From Branchiostoma floridae (lineage: Eukaryota; Chordata; Leptocardii; Amphioxiformes; Branchiostomatidae): a stretch of 64,000 nucleotides of DNA. The notes under the pieces were generated by a model, which was not told where the DNA came from, made no database searches, and worked only from the letters and a program-made list of their open reading frames with translations. The position numbers and the translations under genes are program-made. This document shows, piece after piece, positions 47,601 to 59,600 of this stretch; positions within the stretch are counted from its first letter, which is position 1; each line of letters opens with the position of its first letter. The DNA is taken from contig NC_049987.1 of the NCBI RefSeq assembly GCF_000003815.2, positions 5,926,784 through 5,990,783 on the forward strand, read 5' to 3'.

Positions 47601-50600
47601 AAGCCAAGAATGGTTTATCTACACAGTTTGAAATGTTTTAACTGAAATGTTTCAATGCTGGATGCATGGTATTATAGTTTATACTTTACTTTGTTTCTAA
47701 CTGTGATATAAGATTTCAGTCCTGCATACTTTTTAGCTAACATACCTTAAGCATGGCATGGACATGATTTCCGATGAATGACTTTCCCTGGTATGCTTGC
47801 CTTTGGACTCGTCTCTTCTGCAGGACCTCATCCAGGCGTTTCGCAAGCGGCCCATTTGTTGTTGTCACTTTTCCCTTTTCTTTGACTTTTTTCGACTTCC
47901 TTTCCTTTGAAAACATGGTGAACATTTGTTATAATGACTATTTCATTAAGTTATCTATTTACCTATCATTCATAACTGATTATTGGCATGATATCAATAC
48001 ATTCAAAGCACTTACCATCTACTAAATATATCCTTAAATGTAACTCACTAATAGTTAAAAACATGACTTAGATTAAGCGGTAACATTTATGGAATACACT
48101 TACCAGTGTCTCCTTTTTCTCCATCAACCTGTCCACTTCTTCCTTTACTCTCATGATGCTCGCAACATCAGTGTCTGCATAAAGCATGGCCCATGCTAAG
48201 TTGTTCTCCAACTCGTCAATCTCCTCTTTGATCGCTTCAACTTCTTCATCAATTTGCCTTGCCTCCTCTACAGCAACCACATACGGGATGAGACCGTGCA
48301 TGGAATGGTGGTGGAGTACCTGGGCCTGGTCGACATCAGGGTCTGGCAGCACACGGCGCACAAGGTTGGTGGCAATGATGGCATCCAAATCGTTGAGTTC
48401 ATGCTCCAGCCTGTCGTACAGTTTGTTGTAGAGCCCAAGGGTAACATGCAGCCCAGGTATGCATACCTATTTAAGAGTACATAAGAGAGAAATGATCAGA
48501 AGTGAGCCCGTTACTGAGTATTTATTTTCGAATTTTTTTTCTTCTGGGGTGTCAATATTTTGTGCTACCTTTGAGTTTGTGCTATTTATTTTTCGTCGCA
48601 TACAAAAAGTTACCGTTAGGACAATACAGCTGTCACCTAAAAAAGTTTCTGCTGGCAAGTTGTCAGCATACAAAATGATATCTTAAAAATTAGCCTTTTT
48701 TGTTTCCTTGCACTTAATGTCCAACATTCAACTTAGCTTTACCATTGATCACAAATATTACTTGTGTATGTCTTGGGAACACAAGGGAACATTATTACTA
48801 CTCTAGTACATAAGAATACTGAAATATACTGACCTGATCAATAGGGATCCTGAACATCGCAGGAGCTATCACATTCTTGTAATGCTTTGCTTCCTGCCTG
48901 TTTCCCTTCCCACGCTCCATGAAGTCATGGTACTGCATGTCCAATCTCTCCAGGGTTCTCTTCAAAATGAGTAGTTCTCTGTCCTCTTTTGGCAGGTGCA
49001 TGCTCACCTTCTTGACTTCACAGTAAAGGCAGGGCCTTACTCCTGTGCAACAACATTATGAAACCCAATTTTTGATAAATTACTTTAAATACAGAATTGG
49101 TCGCAGTGGTTTTATGTTCGCATTTTTTTTGGGTGGCCACTTCACTGCGAAAAATTTTCCCATTTTAGTATGAGACTACAGACTATGGTGCTACCGCGAA
49201 CTTTAAACCACTGCAAAGTCTCCATTTTCACGCTGCTTGAAAGTAAATCCCCATGAACTTACAGTATTTATAGTACTACATGATAACTTTCATATTTTTT
49301 TCTGATAGAGATGATTGATGACAACTCTTTTTACTAGAATGAATTGACAAAAGAAAAATTAATTTGTACTGACCACATGCTCCTGAAATGCCATACCATG
49401 TAGATAGTAAGGCATAATCTCCCGCGGCGAAGAGTCGAAACCGCGCGTCACGGCCATCAGGTAGCCTGTATGCAAAAGGAAGGGAAACAAACAAGCTATT
49501 AGTGCACTTTGTAACAACGCCTGGACTTAAAACTTCTTTCAAGTTCATGCATGGTATAGTGTAACCATCAATGGACATTTTCTTCCATGTTTGTTTTTAT
49601 GTTTATTTTGATATTGTTATATTGTTGTGTGCTACATCTGTAACAGACAATGAAAGGAATCCTTACTTCCATACTGTGTCTTTCAATTCTTCAATTCCTG
49701 CTGCGATCTGCCCGTTGCCCGTCATGATGTTCTCCCTTGTGTCTTTCGCACGGAATAATGAGAACACAACAGTTTTGGGATGCTTTGTGTTCAACACCTG
49801 GAAGGCATTCTTAAAAGATTCGCCACCGTGGTCGGCTAGGATCTTGACCCAGATCTCGTTCTCCGGGATCGCCCCGTCATGCCATGTTAGGTCTCTTGAT
49901 AGGGAACAAATTGTAAATACTGATTCAATACAAAAAATTGAACACTGTTTGAATCTCAGTATTTAGAAACAAACAGATCTGCATGAATTTGTATGAATAG
50001 TTACCCCAAACACATAGTTATCCCAACATTATGATTTTTGATCCCATTGTGTTAGGAAAAGCCAGGCCTAGTGTGACCTACCCTTCTTCTGCACTCCTTT
50101 TCAGGTAGTCCAGGACAGTGGCTTTAAGGGATGTAACAGCAGCAGCAGGACGGAGCTCCACAGTCCTGCAGCCATCAGCATCTTTTACCGTAAAAGGTAA
50201 AAGTTCACTTTGGACTTCTTGCTCCGCCAACATGGCCCCTGCAATTCTTCTTGATGTTATCTCTGACTCACACTGGATGTTGTTCGCTTTCAGCCACCTT
50301 CAATGATAAAGAAGTAGTTATAAGGCAATGCTGCAATAGATATGTTATTTAACATGTCAAAATACACTTGTCTCTGACTGGATAAAAATACCAATACAAG
50401 TCACATGTTTATTGTTTTAGGTGTCTTTTTGTAAATGATCTGTCAATTAGTTAAGGTGGTATCTCACCTCAAGTGCAGTGAGATACCATGTTTAGGTACA
50501 ACACATATTTTGTGTATTGATATAGTCTGTATGCAGCTGACCTTTTCAGCTCCCTTGTCTGACTCCATGTCATATTCAAGTCTGTCTTTGCAGAGAGGAG

Positions 50601-53600
50601 GTGTCCGTCAGGAATGCGAATCAAGGTCAGCTTGAGATGCTGAAGCATCTCTTTCAGCGTCTCCCGTGGGACGAGCTGCAATTCCCTCGCCAGTTGATGC
50701 TGAACATCCCCCCCGCTGCTGAGGCGCCTTGCTGTCTGCAGCTCCTGTGCGCGTCGGCGAGCCGTTCTGTCACTAACCTCAGATGCAGGCTTCCTAGCTG
50801 TTGTCACCCTGCAGAAAGTCAATGGCTGCAGGATTTGCAGAAAAGAAATAATATAAACCATGGGATTGTTGCTAAGACCTAGTGATCTATGTTTTTGTTG
50901 TATGAGAAATGTTATGTTTCTATTACGAATGTAAGCTGGATGATGTATTTTAAAATCTCTTGTTCTTTGCTATTTGTTTGTGATACAATATTATTTCAAA
51001 TAGAAAATAATATTTGCTGTATACATATAGAAAAATAAGGTGACACCAGGTGTGGTTTCTTTTTATCTTATACCAGCTGCATCCGTCGAAGTCTTCTCGA
51101 GTTATGCTGTCCGCAGACAAAAGTTTGCAATTAAACCGGCGCCCGCACTTCCATGAAATCCGCTAGGGGGCCCAAACTCGCAGCAATCACTCCCTGCTTT
51201 AAGGGCTCCCTAACGCTCAAAAATCACGACCGCAGCATGTCCGGAACGCGAGATATCAAGCATGCAGGTCCTGCTGCAGTACCTTAGCAAGCCGCTAGGA
51301 GGCCCATTATCGAACTCGACCTTCGTCTTCCACACCCCTACCCACCCACCAAATATCAGCTGCATCCATCGAAGTCCTCTCGAGTTATGCTGCTCACAAA
51401 CGGGGAGAACCACACCACCAAACCGAAAACATAACCTTAGCCATTCTGGCAAAGGTAACTAGAGTTCCACGAACACATACCTTTGCCAAATAACAAGGTT
51501 TGTTATGTAGAATGATGTCTGTAGACAAATGCGTTATTCATTTCATTTTCTTTATAATTATATGCTTGGAGTTGGTTTATAAAATTTCGACATTGATTAT
51601 GCAAATTAGATCCCAAGTTACCATTAATCGATATCAAATTGTATCAAGCATTACTTAAGCTATCAGCATACCAAAAATCATGATGATCATTTGATCCATT
51701 CTTGACTTATTCTCTTTCAGTCTTTAATAAAATACACCCCTTACTCTCTTCCCTCTTTCTCAGTTACATATGTGACAACTTTGATGAAATACTTTTCCTA
51801 ATTGATTATGCAAATTATTGCTAATGCAAATTAGCTGTTGATTTGCATAATTGGTATCTCATTATGTAGGTCTTCATTTACGCTACCCAAATACCAAAAA
51901 CATGATGATCCGTCAACATGTTCACATTTTCTCATTAATAATGCAAATGAGGTCATCATTTGCATAATTGATATCTATAGACATTTCTCTCCTTCCCAGC
52001 TACATATGCGACAAGTTTGAAAGTCCTATCATGGAATGCTGTGGATTTATAAATTTTCCTGATTAATTATGCAAATGAGCTGTTGATGTGCATAATTAGT
52101 ATCTCATTATGTAAGTCATCACTCATTCTATCTACATACCAAAAATCATGACGATCCGTCAACATGTTGTAGAATTATTTCGTCCAAAGTTGAGTTTCTG
52201 CTGCAGTACCTTAGCAAGCCGCTAGGGGGTCCATTATCAAACTTGACCTTCGTTTCCCGATCCCTACCCACCTACCAGATATCATCATTATCCATCCCAG
52301 GCTTCTCGAGTTATGCTGTTAACTCACACACAGACACACAAACACATCCAAAACCTAACACATCCAAAACCTAACCTTAGCCATTCTGGCAAAGGTAAAA
52401 TTGTCGCAGTGGTTTTAGTCTATTGTCCAGGTTTGTGCGGCAACCCCTCAGCTCTAAAACCATAACTCCACAAATGTGCATTTTAGTTGTATGAAACTGT
52501 TCAGAAGTCACCCTCAAGCTTAAAACATCGAGAAACAAGTACCATTTCCACCACCCTGTCACAATTGCAAGGGGGTAGGCACTACTTCTAAGTTTGCACA
52601 AAGCCCACCATACCACATATTTATCTAGAAAATTTTTATATAATATTCCCTGGAGAATCCCTTCTTTACTTTTTTGTAGACAGTCAATGAAAACATGTCT
52701 GGATATATATATCTTTCAACCACATTTTTAACAATGTACATTATGTACTTATTGTCTAACTGTGAATTCAGACATCCATAGAAAAAAGTAACCGATATCG
52801 TTTCAAATTTCCCTTACGCCTTGTAACCTGAATTCCTTACAGCTGTTCATCAGTTCATATTCAATTTGATGACAGAGTGATAACGCGCCTACTCACAATA
52901 GGGGATGTGTTGAAAAGTCTGAATGTTTGAAGCGTAGCCACAACTTGACTGTACATTAAATATATGTAAGTCAATTGGGAACAATGTCCCAAGCTCTGCT
53001 CTACTACCTCATGTTCCTTGTATCTCTATGTACACCAAAAAGATTTTCCACAAAATCACCTCCGTGTAATTTCTGCTGGGCAATTGTCTTCTGAATTAGC
53101 TCTGCCCCAAATCTCACAACCATATGATATAAAAGGTAAGATACATGTTCTACATAGTTCAAGCTGACTCTTTGGAGACAGACTTGAATGCATGAAGGCT
53201 TTGAGACTGAAAATGGCTTTTAAAAGACTACTGCAAGGACAGCTCAAATTGAGACCATGTAGTGAAAAGAGAGATGACAGTGTACCTACCTCTCAAACTC
53301 AAAGGAAGGAGAAGAATACAGACTACCAAGACCGTTGTTATGTACATAAGCCCATCATTTTGGCTTGCCAAGTTGATCATATGGCCTAAGGGTCAACTAA
53401 CACATTGCAAGGTCTGACCTTTACACCTCTGAAATATCAGGTTGCTCACAGTACTGACTGATCATAGGCCAGTCCAATTCATGGACCAGGAACCCCTCAA
53501 CTGTGGTGACAGCTGCTAAGGTGGAGTGAAGCAAACCAGGCTTGTGGGGGGGGGGGGGGGGGGGTAAAGCTTCAGAGGTTTTTGACAAAAATTCCCCTGC

Positions 53601-56600
53601 TATCCCTACACTAGCCGCTAGGTGGCCCAAACTTATGTCACTAACTTCTGAGCACAAGAGCTATCTAACACCCGAAATTCGTGGCCATAGCTTGTTCAGA
53701 AGATGGAAAACACACCCGGAAGTTGCGCTGCAGTACCAAGGGAAGCCGCTAGGAGGCCCATTATCGAACTCCCCCTTCGTTTCCCAGACCCCTACCCACC
53801 CATCAAATACCAGCTGCATCCGTCGAAGTCTTCTCGAGTTATGCTGTCCGCGGACAAAAGTTTGAAAGTAAACCGGCGCCTGCACTTCCAAGAAAGCCGC
53901 TAGGGGGCCCAAACTCGCAGCAATCACTCCCTGCTTTAAGGGCTCCCTAACGCTCAAAAATCACGACCGCAGCATGTCCGGAACGCGAGATATCAAGCAT
54001 GCAGGTCCTGCTGCAGTACCTTAGCAAGCCGCTAGGGGGCCCATTATCGAACTCCCCCTTCGTTTCCCAGACCCCTACCCACCCACCAAATACCAGCTGC
54101 ATCCGTCGAAGTCCTCTCGAGTTATGCTGCTCACAAACGGGGAGAACCACACCACCAAACCGAAAACATAACCTTAGCCATTCTGGCAAAGGTAATAATC
54201 GAGGTGGACTTAGAAATTGAATTTGCATTTAAAAAAACTATTTGTTATGAAGTTTTTTCTGACCCATGTAGGGGACTGTCACTTCCCATGTGAACACGGC
54301 TGGTGCCTCGCTACGAACGACTGTGAATGTGATGAAGGCTATGAAGGCCTGCAGTGTCAACACGGTAATGTTTCCTTCATGATCTTCGGTCAAGCTGTAT
54401 GTCCAGTGCATCTTTCGTATTACTAAGTTTTTACCTCAATTTAACTTGGTACAGAACCTCGGTTAATATAGTCAAAGATTTCTGAATAAATCGAGTGCCA
54501 CGTATACCTGGTTTAGAATGTTTGTTACTTACGTGTTGCTGCTATGTCGTCAAAGGTTTGTAAACCGCCTATCGGTGGTGTGTATGACTCTACCTCTTGC
54601 TTAACATCATGCAAGATATAGAAATTTATGTGTAAATCAAATCGTGCTTGATTCTCGATAATCTATTCATACGCAGCATGGAAAGATGTGTGACAGTTTC
54701 AACTTATGAAAACATTATTGTTACCTTCGATGCTTGATTCATTTGCAGATGCCCGCTAATCACACATTGCTTTATCAATTTTGGGCAGATATTGACGAGT
54801 GCTGGTATGGATCAGACGAGTGTGACCATGAGAATGGCGGCTGCACCAACACAGAAGGGTCTTACAACTGTTTCTGTAATGACGGGCTGCATCTATTCAA
54901 TGGAACAGAATGCCGCGGTAGGGTACACAGTCTGAACCATATATTATAGAATATGAAGACGACAATATTTCTGCTTCAAGAAGAAAGAAGAAACACTGTC
55001 GGCCTTTGGTCATGATCGTTATTCACTGTTTTTTTGTATTCTCCAAGCATAGGTTTAGGTCCTGAGGGCTAGGAGTGGCGGCGATTTTCAACGTTCATCT
55101 CTTTCGTTAAAAATCGCCGCCGCTCTCATGAGACATGTTGTGTGCAAGTGATGCCGTACCTGTCTTGACTTGACCTGAATGTCCAATATTTCATCATTTC
55201 TACTACAGAAACCCCTGACGTCGACGAGTGTGCGAGGGGCGATAGCGGCTGTGCGCAGAACTGCCACAACACGCACGGGTCGTACTTCTGTACCTGTGAC
55301 GCAGGGTACGTCTTAGCTGCCGACGATCACGCCTGCACAGGTAAGAACTGGTTGTTATCTTGAAAGTTATTCAAGTTCGTGATAAGTTCGTGATCTGTGT
55401 TGGTAGAATTCATTCAGAATGAAATAAAACACAAGAATTTGGACTTACCTGAATTCAGTCACAGAAGCAGCGGATTGCCCACTCCTTGACTGGTGTTAAT
55501 CAGTCGAAAACTTGTGATGGAAATTGCAGTCTAAACTTTGTTCAGAAGAACTGATTGTTATTGTGATATCTTTTTGTTTATTTATTTTTTATTTTATTCA
55601 CATACATTTAACGAGCATGGGACAGAAAGCTCAGTAGTGAGCTTATAGACGTCTTCTGCTCATCTTCTTGTTTATGCAAGTGTTACATTCATGGTCGATC
55701 AGTCGTCACTGTTGCCTTTAAAATCTGCGTTGCTGTCTTTCAATTTATTTCCTGGCCGGGCAGACATATGTAGCCTAACAAAACAACACACGGAAATGCA
55801 GTCGATGACAATGATAATCGGGTAGTAATAGAATTCTAGCCACTGTTGCACCTTGATCTTGTGACGCATTACATCGAAGTTCAGTTACATTGATGAAAAG
55901 GATAGGAATGGTTGAATGTTAGAATTGTGAGGTGACTTTGAAAATTGTAGCATTTATCTCCATGTGCAGATATCAACGAATGCGCCACCAACAACGGTGG
56001 ATGCGAACACTTTTGCGACAACGTTCCTGGCGGGCGAGACTGTAGCTGCAGGCGTAACTTCCGCCTTGTGGACGGGCGTATATGTCGAGGTAGGACACCA
56101 ATTGACCTGACTTTATGAACGTCCGAATTTTTCGCTTCATCAGGTTACAATATTGCAAATGTGGATTTTTTTGTCTGAACATGTATAATCATTCATGCCA
56201 CACAATAAAGTTCGACATATTTTAGACCAAGCAAACGTCGACAAAAACAAAATCTTTATCACCACCTTTGAAACGAACAAATCAGCTTCGAATTCCATTA
56301 TGACAAAATAAATTCTTAGGCTTCCTTTGGAGGAACCTATGACTTGTTTACTCACTTTTAAGAGCAATATATGAAAACTTGAACTGATACTTTTCATGAC
56401 AGATGACGACATGTATCCGTACGGAGAGGAAGCTGGTGAGGTTCCCCGTCGGTGGGACTTTTCAACCTGCAACGAGGAGACCTTGCCGCAAGAGGGCTTC
56501 CGGTTCTTCGGAAGGCGGCACCACGAGATACACGTAAGCTGAGATTCCTTGTTATGGCTTGCTTATGAATGATCCATATGAAATGCTGTAGACTACATTT

Positions 56601-59600
56601 GTACACGTAGACCTTGCACAAACCAAGCAATCCTGCGATGTAGCTTACTGCCTTCAGATACAGTAGAAGCCGTTTGATAGCACACCGTATTTGTCAGCGT
56701 GTTTCGTGCAATTACCCAGGTGGTGCAAAAATGTGAAGTCATCCAGCTGAATCGCACCGGTTTGGAATTTTGAAATGCCATGCAATTAACAAAAGTGTGT
56801 GGTAATCCGGTGTGCATTTATCTGGTTTCTACTGTATAATCACATAGACATAGAGAGGCACAGATTTCCATGATACAGAAGAAGCCAGATAAACGGACAA
56901 CGGATTACCACACACTTCTGTTAATTGCACGGAATGTCAAAATCCCAAACGCTGGATAACGTCGCATTGTTGCACCACCCAGATAATTGCACGAAACACA
57001 TTGGCAAACACAGTGTGCAATTAAACGGCTTCTACTGTACCTTAAAATGGGCAGTTTAAAGGATATCCTCTTCGTTTACAGATCTGTGACAACGGCATCG
57101 TCAGCTTTGACCGGATCAACCGCCCGCGGGACCCGGCATTGATACAGAACACCTTCGCCTTCCGCAAGACTGCCGTTCTTGCTCCTTTCCTGGCCAGGTC
57201 CGACGCTTCGCGTAAGTAATTACACATTATACTGTAAACATGATACAGCGAATACAAAATTTAACGTCTATGGTTTGATTACATTTAAAACAAAGTACAC
57301 TCAATTAAAGTCAAACAAGCTCAGAAGAGTGTAGTAGTTTATTTATATTATGTTGTGTCATGTCAAAGTTTCTTGTAGACGAAAGATGAAAGTGTACATG
57401 TCATTTCCAACACTTAAGATTTAGACCTATCATAATTAGACTCCTTCCATGCAACAGAGATACATATTCAGTCAGAACTTCTCAAAACAATCGTCATGGA
57501 AATTCTTATCTCATCATCTCATCTATGCCTTATATCAGTCTAATTATTCGACCATTGGGGCACCACAGAGGATCTGGCAGCAAGTTTAGCCACCCCTCTC
57601 GGTTTTCTGTTATTCGTAGTATTTCACTTAGTTTCATACCTGGCCATTCTCTGACATCGTCCTCCCAATCTGTTGTCCATCCCCCTTTCTTCCTCCCTCT
57701 CCGGTTCCCTCTATGATATTTTTGGCTGGTCCATATGACCGTGACACGTGGTCGTACCACTTCACAGTTTTCTTTTCTGGAAAAGTACATAACAGACATT
57801 ATCTTTCGGACCATGATGCCTGCGATTGATTGATTGACTGCTTGATTAATTGATTGTGCAGTGCTAGACACTCTTCCCGAGGATGAGAGGACGAAGATCT
57901 ACTACAGCTTCTACGAGAGAGGCGACGGGAACCCCGCAACGGACGAGGTGCTACAGAAGGCACGGGACGACGGGAGATCAACCCCTGGGTACTATTCTCC
58001 AGGTAAGCAACAATCATCATGATGTACTGTAAACAATGTTCGTGACCGAGTGCATGGTAACTAAAATTACACATTTTACATGTAAGGGCACTCAAAGACG
58101 CGTAAAGGGTGGAAAATACTCGTAATGGGCCACACATGCATGTTGTGTAGACCAATATCTGATTGAGCTTCCAGAGAGGCAAGAGACTTGAATGACCATT
58201 GTGTACAAAATCTAAATCTGACATATATATCAACGGTCTTTCAATGACCGTCCAACTATATCAAACGTCTTTCAATGACATATGAATAATCTTTAAGGTC
58301 TTCAAAAGATGATAATAATAGTAATATCTCATAATCTCGATGGCCAGTGATTTTTAGTTGTTCATTTGTTGCCTGGGCGTCCTGAGAAAATGGGGTTTAT
58401 TATTTCATGTTAAAGTAGACAAAACCATGATGTTAAATCTGATTTTTCTTTTCTTTTCATAGCCTATGATCCAGTGTGGGCGTTTGTAGTGACATGGACG
58501 AGGGTTCCCCCAGACTGCAGCATGTATGGCGGCGGAGTGTGTCCGCTACCACACGACCAGCTCCCGGTAAGCTCTAGCTCATGTTCAGTACTGTGCGACG
58601 GAGTCACTTTTATCTGTATCAGATTCTGCACCTGTATCTGTATGGCCAGTAAAGCCGCCGGCCCTTTGACATGGAGTATCAGATTCTGTGTCTTTTTAGT
58701 CGATATAGGCACCCTTCGGCGTGGCACACAAGCTTATGTGCTTCTCAAGGACGCGTCGCGGCAGCAGCTTGTTGTATTACACTGGACTTTCACACTTAAA
58801 CCTTTGTACAATCTCGCTGTAAGCGTTGTTTAAACTATCAAGTGGTGATGCCCATACTGTACTTGGTGGCAACGAATACCATCATTGCCCTACAGGTTGA
58901 CAGGTTTTCGGACTCAAGTACTTAGTACTCAAGAACTTGAATATATGGTTTTATTATTTTCAGGTGAATGATTTTCAACTGGCCATATCGACCAACGGGA
59001 CCCACTCCTACGCTACGTTCGTTTATCCCACAATGAAACAAGAGTGGGTCAGTACGGGTAAGAAGTTTATCCCTTTATATGTACACTATTGTAGTTGTCT
59101 GTAATATATAGAAACGATATTTTGTGTCATTAAACAGTTGCTCAAAGTAATGAAACTAAATACTAGTACTTCCTATTACATCAAGTCATCAATCATAGAT
59201 AGGGAACATGGTCTTGATTTCTGCCATTGAACTTAAACACAACTAAGCATATGTGTGCACTTTTCAATTGTACAATGCCATTTATACAAAACCTCAATAT
59301 CAAGCCTTCACTATACTATCATTAAAACTGGGCAATGTACCTTACTTCCAGACGAAGCACGGGACGGCGGTCGTCGGAAATGCCCAAAAGCTGACGGGAC
59401 AGTTGCTGTTGGAGGCTACAGTGCCGGTGACGGGACGGGTCCCTATCCTTACACCCCTGCCACCAACGCCAGTCTGGTGTTCAGAAATAGGGACTTCTCC
59501 GGGAAGGATTGTGTCGGACGGAGATTTCCCAGACCGACACAGGTGTCGATGAGGAATTTGTGGTATAATAACGGCGGTAAGTTACAGTCATTTTGACATC

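Larger units (their letters stand above)
45107..51084. mobile_element. Inserted element of about 5.95 kb carrying genes F and G
   Basis: R1 is interrupted here; ATACCAGCTGCATCC is present at both borders (45107-45121 and 51070-51084), as a target-site duplication would be. Inside are a minus-strand transposase-like gene (46714-50808) and a + strand two-exon ORF (45313-45958). No convincing terminal inverted repeats were seen by eye. A 15-bp duplication is long for a DNA transposon, so it may partly be chance or the element may not be a cut-and-paste type. Confidence 0.6.

Noticed and set aside
48186-48484. Plus-strand ORFs of 76-81 aa
   Set aside because: Antisense shadows of the gene F exon at 48466-48104.
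45107-51084. Insert as a ProtoRAG (RAG1/RAG2-like) element
   Set aside because: The facing two-gene layout is suggestive, but gene F does not show RAG1 core signatures, the small ORF has no kelch repeats, and no RSS-like or Transib-type ends with 5-bp duplications are visible.
51210-54228. Minus-strand ORFs with conserved [18 protein letters not shown] in each R1 copy
   Set aside because: Similar because R1 is repeated DNA; stops vary between copies and there are no coding-type substitutions I can point to.
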